Positions 44,222 to 52,775 of a DNA stretch of 56,160 nucleotides are shown in pieces. The notes under the pieces are model-generated. The model was not told the DNA's origin. It did not search any database and saw only the letters and a list, made by a program, of their open reading frames with translations. The stretch is from an uncultured Pseudomonadota bacterium (lineage in GTDB: Bacteria; Myxococcota_A; UBA796; SXON01): positions 1 to 56,160 of the forward strand of contig CAIUMM010000129.1 in assembly GCA_903900265.1 (NCBI GenBank), in the 5' to 3' direction. Within the stretch, counting starts at the first letter, position 1; the number at the start of each line of letters is the position of its first letter. The position numbers and the translations under genes were made by a program.

Positions 44222-45661
44222 TCAGCCCTTCTTGCGGCGTACCATGCGGCTAAACAGCGCGCGCTTGATGTTGAACCACGCGCTCGGCAGGTACCCAAGC
44301 GTCGCGAACAACGCGAGCGCCGGCATCACCAGCGACAGCGACCGCAAGAACGAAGGCGGGCGCGTCCAACCGTCCGCGTCGGCCTCGCCGGGCGGCGCGT
44401 CGAACCAACCCGAAGGGTAGAACTGAATCGTAGCTTCGGTGCGGAACAAGCTGGTCAAGCGCACCTTGGTTTCAAAGGTTCGCCGCAGGTAGTAGGGGTC
44501 GACCTTGTAGCGAACCTCGAACCAGCCGTATCGAGCCGCCGCCGCCGCCTTGAACGCCGCGGCGAGGCCCTCAGCGTCGCGCTTCACGAAGCTGCCGCCC
44601 CCGCCCGTGCGCGCGATCCAACCGAGCGCCGCGTTGTCGACGCCGCGGTTCTCTACGCCGCCGTTGATCATCTGGTCGGCGGTCGCCCGGCACAGATCGC
44701 GGGGACGCACGTCCGTGCCGTCCGGGATCTGGAGGTTGCGCCATGCTTTGATGCCCAGACCTACGGTGTAGACCACCGGCCGCGAGGTGATGTTCACCGT
44801 CTCGCCGCGGCGCACGGCGTCGAGCTTTTTGAGCAGCGCTTCGAGGCGAGGCGCGTTGCTGCCGCAGGTGTCGTCCGGGCGCTCGTTGTTGAAGCCGTCG
44901 GTCAGCGCGATGAGCGTAGGCTGCATCTTTTTGTTGTCGATCGCGGCCCGAATCTCGGGCTGCTCCAGCAGCGTCGACGTGCCGTAATCCACGGCGTTGT
45001 ACAGGTACGTGTAGCCAGCGCCGACCTGCAGCTGGTCCCGAATCAGCTGGCGGTACTCTTTCTTGTTGGTCACCACCCACTTGCCGCCCAGCGGCGCGGG
45101 TTGACCCGCTCCCGCAAAAACCAACGGCACCACCGCGGTTGACGTCTCGCTGGGGAAGAACGCCTCGACCACGTCGCGATCGAGCAACGCGGACTTCAGC
45201 TTCTCCATGCGGGTTTTTCCGCTCGCGTCGTCGACGATCGCCATCGAACCGGAGCCATCGATGAGCAACACAAAGAGCTGGGGGCTGCGCTGCGGGTCAT
45301 GCGCGAAGACTTGGAAGTCCTTCATGCCTCCCGCCTTGACCTCGTGCTTCTTGTGAAAGATCTCGATGCCGTCTTCTGCGTTGGGGATCGCCCATTTTTC
45401 GCCGTCGACGCGCATCTGGAAGGCCACGCGCACCTGCCCGGTGGCGCGGTCGACAAAGGGCGTGCAGAAGTCGACGTCTTTGGCGTCGACCGCGCCCATG
45501 CACTCGTCCCGATCGGCGAAGATGTGCATGACCAGCTCCTGCTGGCCTTCGTTGGCGCTCTGGGGCGCCGCCACGCGGGTGCTGGTGGAGGGCAGCGCCA
45601 CGAGCGGCGAAGGCGCGCAGCCGGTCAACAGCAGCGCCGCTACCCAAAAGCTGCGCAGCAT
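44222..45661 (-). CDS. VWA-domain lipoprotein with C-terminal membrane helix
   Basis: A 479-residue protein with a lipobox (LLLTGC, Cys15) and a von Willebrand A domain: LFVLLIDGSGSMAIVDD carries the MIDAS D-x-S-x-S, with TLIALTDGFNNERPDD as a later MIDAS Asp segment. C-terminal to VWA there is a beta-rich part, and at the end a membrane helix (LSLVMPALALFATLGYLPSAW) with a basic tail (RRKK). Lipid at one end and a helix at the other would hold the VWA domain close to the inner membrane. ATG 45661 is used; an in-frame TTG at 45670 would overlap the stop of the upstream membrane-protein gene (TTGA). It likely works with that protein. Ligand unknown. Confidence 0.87.
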   Translation of the reverse strand: MLRSFWVAALLLTGCAPSPLVALPSTSTRVAAPQSANEGQQELVMHIFADRDECMGAVDAKDVDFCTPFVDRATGQVRVAFQMRVDGEKWAIPNAEDGIEIFHKKHEVKAGGMKDFQVFAHDPQRSPQLFVLLIDGSGSMAIVDDASGKTRMEKLKSALLDRDVVEAFFPSETSTAVVPLVFAGAGQPAPLGGKWVVTNKKEYRQLIRDQLQVGAGYTYLYNAVDYGTSTLLEQPEIRAAIDNKKMQPTLIALTDGFNNERPDDTCGSNAPRLEALLKKLDAVRRGETVNITSRPVVYTVGLGIKAWRNLQIPDGTDVRPRDLCRATADQMINGGVENRGVDNAALGWIARTGGGGSFVKRDAEGLAAAFKAAAAARYGWFEVRYKVDPYYLRRTFETKVRLTSLFRTEATIQFYPSGWFDAPPGEADADGWTRPPSFLRSLSLVMPALALFATLGYLPSAWFNIKRALFSRMVRRKKG

Positions 45662-45666
45662 GCCCG

Positions 45667-46674
45667 TCAACGCTCCTCCTTCGGGAGCATCAGGAATTCG
45701 AGCACTGAGGGGTTTTCCGGAGGACCGCAGAGGATGCGGTCTCCGCTCGAAAGATCGGTCTCCAGCGGCGCAGATCGCCGCGGGTCGTAGCGGAGGTCTA
45801 CCCGCTCCAGGAAGCGTCGCACCACGGTCGGCGCGAGCGTCAGCCCACGCGCCCGATAGCGCTGCTTCGCGTTGACCATCACCGAGACATGGAGCTCGGC
45901 GACGCCGTCCTGAGCCGGCAAGAACAAGTCCAGCCCGACCGGAAAATGGCCTACGAAGCGCTCCCGCGCGCGACCGTCCAGCCCGTCAATGGGGATGCGA
46001 CGCGCGTGCCGATTGTCGGTGACGACCCGCAGCCAACCTGCGTAAAGTGCATCGGGGATGCCCCAAGCGAGCACGCCGAAGGACAAGCCCATCGCCATCG
46101 CCCCGAAGGCGCCCGCATAGTACAAATCCGAGTATCCAAGCGCAGATTTGGTGTAGCCCATCAGATACCACACGCAGCCGCCGATCAGCCCCGCGGCGAT
46201 GCCGCCCGCGCCGTGGGTGAGGATGCCCCGACCGTTGCGCACCGCCGTCGGTCCGAGCGACATCCCGAAGCCCGCGGCCAGCCACGCCGGCAAGCGGTAG
46301 CGCAAGGCGACCAGCGAAGCATCGGCGAGATCCGCAGCTCCATCCGCTGAAAACAGCAGCGGACCTACGGCGCGCGTCCACAGCCAAAAGCCCGCGATGA
46401 TCACCGCTGCGGACAAGCCCCCCGCCAGCATCGGAAACAACACCCGACGCCAAAGCGCATGACGAAACAACGATTGTTCAGCCAACACCGACGTGCCAGC
46501 CACCGCGCCGCCGACCGCGCCCAGAAACACCGGCCCGTCCCAGTCCAAGGTCCAGAACGGGCTGACCACCGAGACGCCGAGCACCGCCCACCACGCGAGC
46601 AGCGCTGCCGCGGCGCACACCCAACCCAGCGCGAAGTGCCGATGCCAGGTGTAGGGTACGAGGAAGATGTTCAC
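45667..46674 (-). CDS. Polytopic membrane protein with cytoplasmic C-terminal FHA-like region
   Basis: A 335-residue protein with about six to seven helices in the first 220 residues (GWVCAAAALLAWWAVLGVSV, FLGAVGGAVAGTSVL, LFPMLAGGLSAAVIIAGFWLW, GGIAAGLIGGCVWYLMGY, AGAFGAMAMGLSFGVLAWGI). The last 110 residues are soluble and hydrophilic, with ARRIPIDGLDGRARERFVGHF and, at the end, LSSGDRILCGPPENPSVLEFLML, a strand pattern recalling FHA or similar small beta modules. GTG start at 46674. The VWA lipoprotein gene follows directly, and the two probably form a complex across the inner membrane. No known transporter or enzyme family is recognised. Confidence 0.75.
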   Translation of the reverse strand: MNIFLVPYTWHRHFALGWVCAAAALLAWWAVLGVSVVSPFWTLDWDGPVFLGAVGGAVAGTSVLAEQSLFRHALWRRVLFPMLAGGLSAAVIIAGFWLWTRAVGPLLFSADGAADLADASLVALRYRLPAWLAAGFGMSLGPTAVRNGRGILTHGAGGIAAGLIGGCVWYLMGYTKSALGYSDLYYAGAFGAMAMGLSFGVLAWGIPDALYAGWLRVVTDNRHARRIPIDGLDGRARERFVGHFPVGLDLFLPAQDGVAELHVSVMVNAKQRYRARGLTLAPTVVRRFLERVDLRYDPRRSAPLETDLSSGDRILCGPPENPSVLEFLMLPKEER

Positions 46675-46683
46675 GGTTTCGGC

Positions 46684-47334
46684 CTATCCGAAAACCGCCG
46701 AGCCGGCCGCGGCGTTGCCGGCCGCGCCGCTCGTCCAAGCGAGCAGCGCAGGATCGGCGAGGATCGCGGCGCACCAGGCCTCCGTCGCGGGGCCGAGCAG
46801 CCCGCTCCCGATGACGCCGTGGGTGCGAAAACGCGTGGCGACCGGGGCGTAGAAGGCATCCGCGATCGACCACGCGCCAAACAGCCAAGGCCCGCCTTGC
46901 GCCGACGCACGCGCGTCCTCCACAAGCCGGTTGATCCTCTGAATATCCGCGAGGCAGGCCTCTGACCGCTCGGCGTGAACGACGCGCTGGTCGAGGAGCA
47001 TCGGGTGCTCGCGACGCAGCGCGGCAAATCCGGCGTGCATCTCGCAGGTGATCGCGCGGGCACGGGCCCGATCGACCGCGTTGGAGGGCCACAGCGCGGG
47101 GCAACGCTCCGCGAGCGCCTCAGCGATCGCCAGCGAGTCCCAGACGCTCCCGAGCTCGGGATCGACCAGCACCGGGACTTTTCCGGTCGGCGAAAATTTG
47201 AGGTTGTTGGCTCGGGTGTCGTGCTGGTCCAGCCGCACGAGGTGCGTATCGAACGCGAGCCCGCTGTGCGCGAGGATCAAGTAGGGACGCAACGACCAAG
47301 AAGACAGCGCGGGATCACCGATGACGAGCAGCAT
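46684..47334 (-). CDS. Glutathione S-transferase family protein
   Basis: A 216-residue cytosolic enzyme of the GST fold. The thioredoxin-like N-domain reads MLLVIGDPALSSWSLRPYL, with Ser in the catalytic position, then FSPTGKVPVLVD (cis-Pro for glutathione binding) and SVWDSLAIAEALAE (E/D-S motif). The C-terminal helical domain has WLFGAWSIADAFYAPVATRF, the usual G-x-x-S-I-A-D-x-x N-capping box. All glutathione-contact elements are present, so it may conjugate or isomerise small electrophiles; substrate unknown. ATG at 47334; the polytopic membrane protein gene starts nine bases after its stop. Divergent from the ATPase-SLOG-like gene with 51 bases between starts. Confidence 0.93.
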   Translation of the reverse strand: MLLVIGDPALSSWSLRPYLILAHSGLAFDTHLVRLDQHDTRANNLKFSPTGKVPVLVDPELGSVWDSLAIAEALAERCPALWPSNAVDRARARAITCEMHAGFAALRREHPMLLDQRVVHAERSEACLADIQRINRLVEDARASAQGGPWLFGAWSIADAFYAPVATRFRTHGVIGSGLLGPATEAWCAAILADPALLAWTSGAAGNAAAGSAVFG

Positions 47335-47385
47335 CCGGGCTAGGTAACCGCGAGGGGGATATGTTGGGCGCCACCCCCGAGCGCC

Positions 47386-48612
47386 ATGTCCCTCTCTGAC
47401 CTTTCTGACCGCGGTCCGCTTCGCCCGTTGCTTCATGCGCTCGGCGGAGGCCTGAGTCCTGGCGAGGTCGGGGTGGTCCGTGCGCGCGCAGGCTCTGGGA
47501 AAACTGCGCTCGTCCTTCAGTTTGCGCTGGACCGCCTGCTGCGCGGCGCGGCGGTGCTGCACATCGCGGGCACCGGCACCATCGAACAGGTGCGCGACGG
47601 CTATGAGTCGCTGCTTGACGGTCTCGGCCGCCCGCTGCGCCCGGCGGAGCGCACCGAAGCGCGGCTGTTCATCGAGCGTCATCGCATCATCCACGCCACG
47701 CGCGGCGCCGTCCCCGATGTAGCGCGGCTGAAGCACGTGCTGGACCAGCTCGCCGACGTCGTTGAGTTCCAGCCGGTGCTGGTGGTCGTCGATGGATGGG
47801 AGCCTGAAGCTGCGAGCTTCGACGCCCTCAGCGCGCTGGCCAAAGCGCGGCATCTGGCGATCTGGTGCACCGGAAACTCTGAGCCGCTCACCGAAGACGC
47901 CTCGGGGGACACGGTGGGCGACGTCGTGCTCGACCTTGTGCCCGAGCGCTCGCACGTCATGTTGCACGTCCGCAAGCTGCGAGCGGCTGCGTTGCCTGCG
48001 CCGCTGCGGCTCGACACGGCCACGTTCACCGCCCGCGCCGCGGAAGCGGCCGACGCCCACCCGAGGACCGTCGCGGAGGTCACGCTCTACTCGGGCGGGG
48101 CCGCGGGCGCCGAGGCCGCGTTTGGGGAAGCCGCCGAGCGCCACGGCGCGCGCGAGGTCAACTACACGTTCACCGGTCACGTGCAGGCGCGCACGCGCGG
48201 CGCGCATCCGCTGACCGAACAGGAGCTTCAAGCTGGGGATGTCTCGCTGGCCTACGTGTCTCGCCGGCTGCGCCGCGAGTACGCCGAGGGTTCGCAGATC
48301 CGCCGCGTGCTCCAGAGCTTGTGGCATCAGGTAGGCAACGCGCAGGTCGTCTACGTCGTCGGCGCGATTCAAGAGGACGGCACGGTCACCGGCGGCACTG
48401 GCTGGAGCGTAGAGCTCGCGCGGATGTGGAGCAAGCGCCTTTGGGTGTTTGATCAGGACAAAGGCATCTGGTTCCGCTGGAACGGCGAGGACTGGGTCGA
48501 AGGCACGCCCAAGCTCGACGCGACGACCATCTGCGGCACCGGCACCCGCTATCTTTCCGAGAGCGGCCGTCAGGCGATCGAAGACCTGTTCGCGCGCAGC
48601 TTCGTCGGGTAG
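47386..48612 (+). CDS. RecA/KaiC-like ATPase fused to a SLOG-like nucleotide-binding domain
   Basis: A 408-residue cytoplasmic protein with two parts. Residues 1-200 form a RecA/KaiC-like P-loop domain: GGGLSPGEVGVVRARAGSGKT (Walker A, Lys39) and PVLVVVDGW (Walker B, Asp136); the two are in the usual order for DnaB/RadA-type ATPases. Residues about 230-408 begin with VTLYSGGAAGAEAAFGEAA, the SGGxxGAD-type loop of SLOG (YspA/LOG-like) Rossmann domains, which bind nucleotides or NAD-derived ligands. Conserved-looking GTGWSVELARMWSKRLWVFD and the C-terminal TICGTGTRYLSE follow. The fusion is uncommon as far as I know; its function is unknown. ATG start at 47386. Neighbours are unrelated. Confidence 0.8.
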   Translation: MSLSDLSDRGPLRPLLHALGGGLSPGEVGVVRARAGSGKTALVLQFALDRLLRGAAVLHIAGTGTIEQVRDGYESLLDGLGRPLRPAERTEARLFIERHRIIHATRGAVPDVARLKHVLDQLADVVEFQPVLVVVDGWEPEAASFDALSALAKARHLAIWCTGNSEPLTEDASGDTVGDVVLDLVPERSHVMLHVRKLRAAALPAPLRLDTATFTARAAEAADAHPRTVAEVTLYSGGAAGAEAAFGEAAERHGAREVNYTFTGHVQARTRGAHPLTEQELQAGDVSLAYVSRRLRREYAEGSQIRRVLQSLWHQVGNAQVVYVVGAIQEDGTVTGGTGWSVELARMWSKRLWVFDQDKGIWFRWNGEDWVEGTPKLDATTICGTGTRYLSESGRQAIEDLFARSFVG

Positions 48613-48625
48613 CGCCCCGCGTGGA

Positions 48626-49333
48626 TCAGGGCTGCGCGCCGCTCATGCTCTGGGACTGAGTGCACGGCCCCGAGCTCGTCGTGATGGTGTACGACAGGGT
48701 CGCGGTCGCGGACTCGAGATCGGCTGAGAACATGCCGTTCAGGTTGAAGTTCGACACCGTTACGCCGTCGCCGACATCGACCGACACGGGATCTTCGGCG
48801 CAGGTCCAGTCGCTGCCGTCGAGCGCGCACTCAGATGCGTACGCGGTGTCAAAGCCGGTGTTGGCGCGGGCGCCGTTGATGTCGCCTGCCCAAGAAAATG
48901 TAGGGGTTACGTCGGCTTCCAGCAACGCTTCGACGAGGATCACGCGGATGTCCGCATCGCACTGGGCGTTGTTGACCTCGCTCTGAAACCGGAAGCGCGC
49001 GCCGGAAGGAAAAAGCACGTTGGTCCCAACCTGAATGCCGTCGTCGCAGGCCGGCTCGTCGGGGTGCATCGCGTGGTAGTCCTCGAGCGAGAGCTGACAG
49101 GCGGCGGTGCAGTCCTCGGCGGCGGCGGCGGACTGCCAGCAGTCGGAGGCCGAGCCGTAGCTCTCGTTGGCGGCGGCGCTGCTCTCGGTGGCGACCGTCG
49201 CGACACACTCGAGCACCGCCTGACAGGTGTCCGAGACCGTGCCGCTCTGCTCGACGGCGCAGCCCGAAAGGGTGACCAACGGCGCGACCAAAGCCGCTGC
49301 GGCGCTCGTCCATCGCATGTTCCGACTCTTCAT
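48626..49333 (-). CDS. Cys-rich lipoprotein, function unknown
   Basis: A 235-residue lipoprotein; the ATG at 49333 has GAGG six bases before it and gives a signal with lipobox TLSGC (Cys25). The mature part carries repeated Ala/Ser/Glu-rich helices (CVATVATESSAAANESYGS) and nine or more further Cys, likely in disulfides (DTCQAVLECV, DCWQ, EDCTAACQ, PACDDG, NAQCDAD, SECALDG, WTCAED). The second half is beta-rich (VGTNVLFPSGARFRFQSEV, GVTVSNFNLNGMFSADL). No family recognised. The TSP3 barrel gene ends 17 bases upstream, so it may be the last gene of the HD-GYP operon. Its stop is 13 bases from the convergent ATPase-SLOG-like gene. Confidence 0.72.
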   Translation of the reverse strand: MKSRNMRWTSAAAALVAPLVTLSGCAVEQSGTVSDTCQAVLECVATVATESSAAANESYGSASDCWQSAAAAEDCTAACQLSLEDYHAMHPDEPACDDGIQVGTNVLFPSGARFRFQSEVNNAQCDADIRVILVEALLEADVTPTFSWAGDINGARANTGFDTAYASECALDGSDWTCAEDPVSVDVGDGVTVSNFNLNGMFSADLESATATLSYTITTSSGPCTQSQSMSGAQP

Positions 49334-49350
49334 CGCGACCTCGTTGCCTC

Positions 49351-50361
49351 TCAATCTACCCGGTCTGTGGGCCCAAGCTCAGGGCACCCATCGCTGTCGT
49401 CGACGCCGTCGCGATCTTCGCGGTCGCGGTCGCAAGCGTCGTCGCGATTGGGGACGCCGTCGTGGTCCCAATCGGGCGGCCCCGCGGCGCGCTCGTAGCC
49501 GACGCCGACCACCGCGCGCAGATCGGGGGTGCCGACCCCGTGGGTCAGGCCGGTGCCGCCGCCGGCGCGCAGCACCAGATCCCCAGAGCGCAGCCATCCG
49601 CCGAGCATCCACTCCGCCGACAACGCCGCCGGATCGGTGAACGACGACGTCAGCGGCTGCATCGCCGTCAGCTCCAGGCTGCATCCTGCGCTGCGTCCTG
49701 CGGGTAAAAACATCACGCGATCGAGCGCGTAGGCGTAGCCCAGCCGCACGGTGAGCGCGTCGTTCAGCGCGATGTTCTCGAGGGCGCGCCGCGGCCCCCC
49801 GCGCATGCCGAGGTTCACCGCGACCCGGCTGGCATCGACCTGCTTGTCAAGGATCATGCTGGCGTCCCAGGTGATCTCCTCCGCGCTCAGGCCGCGGAGC
49901 ACGCCGGTCGGGAGCCCGAAGCCCGCATCCACCCCAACGCCGACGGCCGCGACCGCGGCGTCCAAAAACGCCACCTTGCCGTCCACCCGGAGGTCCCCAA
50001 ACCCTGGGCTCGCGACCTCCGCGGTGCGCGCGAACGCGAACAGCGGCAGGTCCAGCCCGATGCGCGCCCTCGAGCGCCCCATGCCGAAGCGCCAGGACGG
50101 CATCAGGTCCAGCTGCATCACGTCGCTGACCAGCCCTACGCGCTGCCCATCGTTGAAGGTGTAGACCAGCGGGTCATTGGTGTAGGAGAGCAGGCTGCGA
50201 AAGTGGAACCCGCCGGACGTCACCGCGCTGTCGTCGGTCCACAGCATCGACGAACTGTCGAGGCTGGGATGAAAGCTCTGGGCGTTCATCCTGGGAAATT
50301 GCCCTCCCGATGCGCCCGCCCAGGCCAGCGGCCCGAGCATGTGCAGCCACAGCGCGATCAC
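49351..50361 (-). CDS. Outer-membrane beta-barrel protein ending in thrombospondin type 3 repeats
   Basis: A 336-residue exported protein (signal MIALWLHMLGPLAWA) with an alternating beta pattern typical of outer-membrane barrels (FHFRSLLSYTNDPLVYTFND, ARIGLDLPLFAFART, LTVRLGYAYALDRVMFLPAG, GDLVLRAGGGTGLTHG). It ends with Asp-rich calcium-binding type 3 repeats: DWDHDGVPNRDDACD and DREDRDGVDDSDGCPE. In OmpA-like proteins of Myxococcota these repeats normally link to a peptidoglycan-binding OmpA domain; here the protein stops right after them. The GTG start overlaps the stop of the upstream HD-GYP gene (GTGA), so the two proteins are probably co-translated. Role unknown; may be an anchorless porin or adhesin. 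Confidence 0.82.
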   Translation of the reverse strand: MIALWLHMLGPLAWAGASGGQFPRMNAQSFHPSLDSSSMLWTDDSAVTSGGFHFRSLLSYTNDPLVYTFNDGQRVGLVSDVMQLDLMPSWRFGMGRSRARIGLDLPLFAFARTAEVASPGFGDLRVDGKVAFLDAAVAAVGVGVDAGFGLPTGVLRGLSAEEITWDASMILDKQVDASRVAVNLGMRGGPRRALENIALNDALTVRLGYAYALDRVMFLPAGRSAGCSLELTAMQPLTSSFTDPAALSAEWMLGGWLRSGDLVLRAGGGTGLTHGVGTPDLRAVVGVGYERAAGPPDWDHDGVPNRDDACDRDREDRDGVDDSDGCPELGPTDRVD

Positions 50362-52178
50362 GCGTGCTTGCGGCCCTTCAGCCGCTTCCAGAGCTGTTTG
50401 CCCTCCAGCAATTCAACGACGGACAGCTCGATGCGCCCCCGCGACGCCTCCTCCCGCAGGATTCCGACCGCTTCGATCGGCGTCATCGCGCCCTTGTAGG
50501 GGCGATCGACGGCGGTGAGCGCGTCGTAGATGTCCGCCACGGTCATCAGGCGCGCGCCCCAGGGGATCTCCGCGCCGCGCAGTTTTCGCGGGTAGCCGGT
50601 GCCGTCGAGCTTCTCGTGGTGCGCGTAGGCGAGGTCGGGGATGTGCCGAAGCTCGGGCGTCCAGGGGATCTTTTTCAAGAACTGGTAGGTGTGGGTGACG
50701 TGGCGCTCAATCTCGAGGCGCTCGCTGGGATCCAGCGTGCCGTACGGGACGCACAAGCGGTTGACGTGCTTGGGCGCGAGCGCGCTCTCGCCGATCTCCT
50801 GGAGTCGCCACCGCGCACCGATGTCCTGAATGCGCGCGATCTCGTCGACGTCGCGGTTTCCGCTGCGCGACATCAGCTGGATGAAGCGAAGATCATCTTC
50901 AATGCTCGCCAACCGCTCGGTGAGCTGCGCTTCTCCAAAGTGCGACCGGAGGTTCTCCAGAACCGACTCGAGCGCGGCGAGGCGAAAACGCAGCTCCACC
51001 TCGGTCATCTCGTAGGGGTACAGGCGCGCGGCCTTCAGCAGCACCTCCTCCCGAACGCCGACCTTGCCAAAATCATGCAGCATCGCCGCAAAGTGCAGCT
51101 CGGTGACCTGCGTGGGCGAGAAGCGCACCGCATCAAACGCCGCTTCTTCCGAGTCGCTCACCTCGCGCGCGAGCAGCGTGGTCAGCTCAGCCACGCGCCA
51201 GCTGTGGCCGCCGGTCGTCGGATCCCGCGCCTCGATCGCCGTAACTGAGGCCTCGACGAACCCGAGGAAAAGACTCTGGATGTCCCGGTACAGACGCCAG
51301 TTTTCCAACGCGACCGCCGCCTGCGAGGCGATCGAGCGCGCCAGACCGACGTGCCGCTCAGAAAACGGCAGCACCCGGTCGAAGTTCGCGAGTGCGAGCC
51401 CGGCGACCGGCTTGCGGTTCACCATCGCCAGCACGCCGATCACGTGTCCGTGCCGGTCCAGCATCGGCACCAGCAGCATCGAGCGCGTCTGGTAGCCTGT
51501 CTCCTGATCGAAGGTAAAGTTTGGTTTATAGGGCGTAGTTGGCGGCAGCGCCCGCAGGTCGGGCACGTTCAGCGGCGTACCGCGATGCGCCACAAAGCCA
51601 GCGAGGCTGGAGTCGTCGATCGGGAGCACGCCGCGGCTGGCGAAGAACGGCATGGTGTCGTTCTGAGCCGCCGCGAATCGCAGGGTTGTCCCTTCCACAA
51701 GGTAGATCGTGCCGCCATCGGCGTTCAACAAGCGCCGGGAGTGCGTCAGCACTTCGTCGAGCAGCTTGTGGCGGTCGGTGATCGCCGAGAGCGCCGACCC
51801 GATCTGGTTCAGCACGTTGATGGTGTCGTGCTCGTGCTCGATGCGCGAGCGCAGCTTCTCGGACTCGATCAGGTTTTTCAGCGCGCGGGGGAGCCGGTGC
51901 GCGACGTCATCGGGGCGAATGACGTCGTAACAATCGAGGTTCGTGGCTTCGGAGATCGCGATGACCCGCGGCCCAAGCCGGTTGGCGGTCAGCACCCGCG
52001 TCAGATCGACGACGAGCACGCGCGCGGCGATGTCACTCGGGGTGGCGAGGTCTGCCCGAGCCACGAGCGCGCCCGCCGACTGCGCGGCGGCGTGCACCGC
52101 CGGCGCATAAGGCGAGTTGTCGGGAAGCACCGACACCTCGATCCGCGGGCCATCTGCGTAGAGTTCCGACACAAACAC
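50358..52178 (-). CDS. GAF and HD-GYP domain protein, probable cyclic-di-GMP phosphodiesterase
   Basis: A 606-residue signalling protein. The first 110 residues form a small alpha/beta domain that may be a degenerate receiver. A GAF domain spans about 130-295 (LLDEVLTHSRRLLNADGGTIYLV, SMLLVPMLDRHGHVIGVLAMVN). The HD-GYP catalytic part has HSWRVAELTTLLA, then HFAAMLHDFGKVG (His368, Asp369) and AHHEKLDGTGYP (520-530), so all metal ligands and the GYP loop are present. The gap between HD and HHE is about 150 residues, roughly 90 more than usual, due to an inserted helical segment. GTG start at 52178. It probably lowers c-di-GMP in response to a GAF ligand. The TSP3 barrel gene is coupled downstream. 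Confidence 0.92.
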   Translation of the reverse strand: MFVSELYADGPRIEVSVLPDNSPYAPAVHAAAQSAGALVARADLATPSDIAARVLVVDLTRVLTANRLGPRVIAISEATNLDCYDVIRPDDVAHRLPRALKNLIESEKLRSRIEHEHDTINVLNQIGSALSAITDRHKLLDEVLTHSRRLLNADGGTIYLVEGTTLRFAAAQNDTMPFFASRGVLPIDDSSLAGFVAHRGTPLNVPDLRALPPTTPYKPNFTFDQETGYQTRSMLLVPMLDRHGHVIGVLAMVNRKPVAGLALANFDRVLPFSERHVGLARSIASQAAVALENWRLYRDIQSLFLGFVEASVTAIEARDPTTGGHSWRVAELTTLLAREVSDSEEAAFDAVRFSPTQVTELHFAAMLHDFGKVGVREEVLLKAARLYPYEMTEVELRFRLAALESVLENLRSHFGEAQLTERLASIEDDLRFIQLMSRSGNRDVDEIARIQDIGARWRLQEIGESALAPKHVNRLCVPYGTLDPSERLEIERHVTHTYQFLKKIPWTPELRHIPDLAYAHHEKLDGTGYPRKLRGAEIPWGARLMTVADIYDALTAVDRPYKGAMTPIEAVGILREEASRGRIELSVVELLEGKQLWKRLKGRKHA

Positions 52179-52243
52179 GGCGTATCATCTGGCGAGGCGG
52201 GGGGCCGACTTCCGGCTACACTGTGCGCATCCCCGGAGGGTCC

Positions 52244-52765
52244 TTGACCCGCTCGTCATCTCGCTCGTTTCCCCGCACGCTATTTTGCGCGCCGATCGCT
52301 TTGACCCTGCTCGCCGCCGGTGCCCTGCCTGCCTGCGGCGTCCCCAACACCGACAGCACACCCAACGACGGCCCGCTCGCCTGCACCGAGATCGGCTGCG
52401 TGAGCACGCTGACCGTGCACGTGAACGGCGCCGGCGCTGCGATCGGCCTGTCGGGCATGGTCACCGTAGGCGGCCGCTCGTTCATCGTGACGTGCGACGA
52501 ACCGACCACCAACGAGGCGCAGTGCGACGGCAGCGACCTCACGTTCCAGCTCCCCGACGGGATCGGCGGCGGCGAAGTGGTCTGGTCATTGTCCGCCGAT
52601 GGAGCCGCAGCCGACACAGCCGACACCGGCGGTCACGGCGGGGGCAGCTACGCGGGCAACGGCACGGTGACCCCGGCCTGGAGCAGCAGCACGCCCAACG
52701 GGCCCGATTGCCCGCCGACCTGCTGGGAGGGCGAGGCGACCGTCGAGCTGCAGGGAACCCCGTAG
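52244..52765 (+). CDS. Small lipoprotein of unknown function
   Basis: A 173-residue lipoprotein. The TTG at 52244 has GGAGG five bases before it, and the product opens with a basic n-region, a hydrophobic core (LFCAPIALTLLAAGALPAC) and lipobox LPAC. The mature part is beta-rich (STLTVHVNGAGAAIGLSGMV, RSFIVTCDEPTT, LTFQLPDGIGG), then a Ser/Thr/Asp/Gly linker and a short Cys-containing end (CPPTCWEGEATVEL). An upstream in-frame GTG at 52223 is less likely, since the ribosome site favours the TTG. The YbaK-like gene follows 10 bases after its stop. Divergent from the HD-GYP gene. No function known. Confidence 0.78.
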   Translation: MTRSSSRSFPRTLFCAPIALTLLAAGALPACGVPNTDSTPNDGPLACTEIGCVSTLTVHVNGAGAAIGLSGMVTVGGRSFIVTCDEPTTNEAQCDGSDLTFQLPDGIGGGEVVWSLSADGAAADTADTGGHGGGSYAGNGTVTPAWSSSTPNGPDCPPTCWEGEATVELQGTP

Positions 52766-52775
52766 CGGAGCGCCC

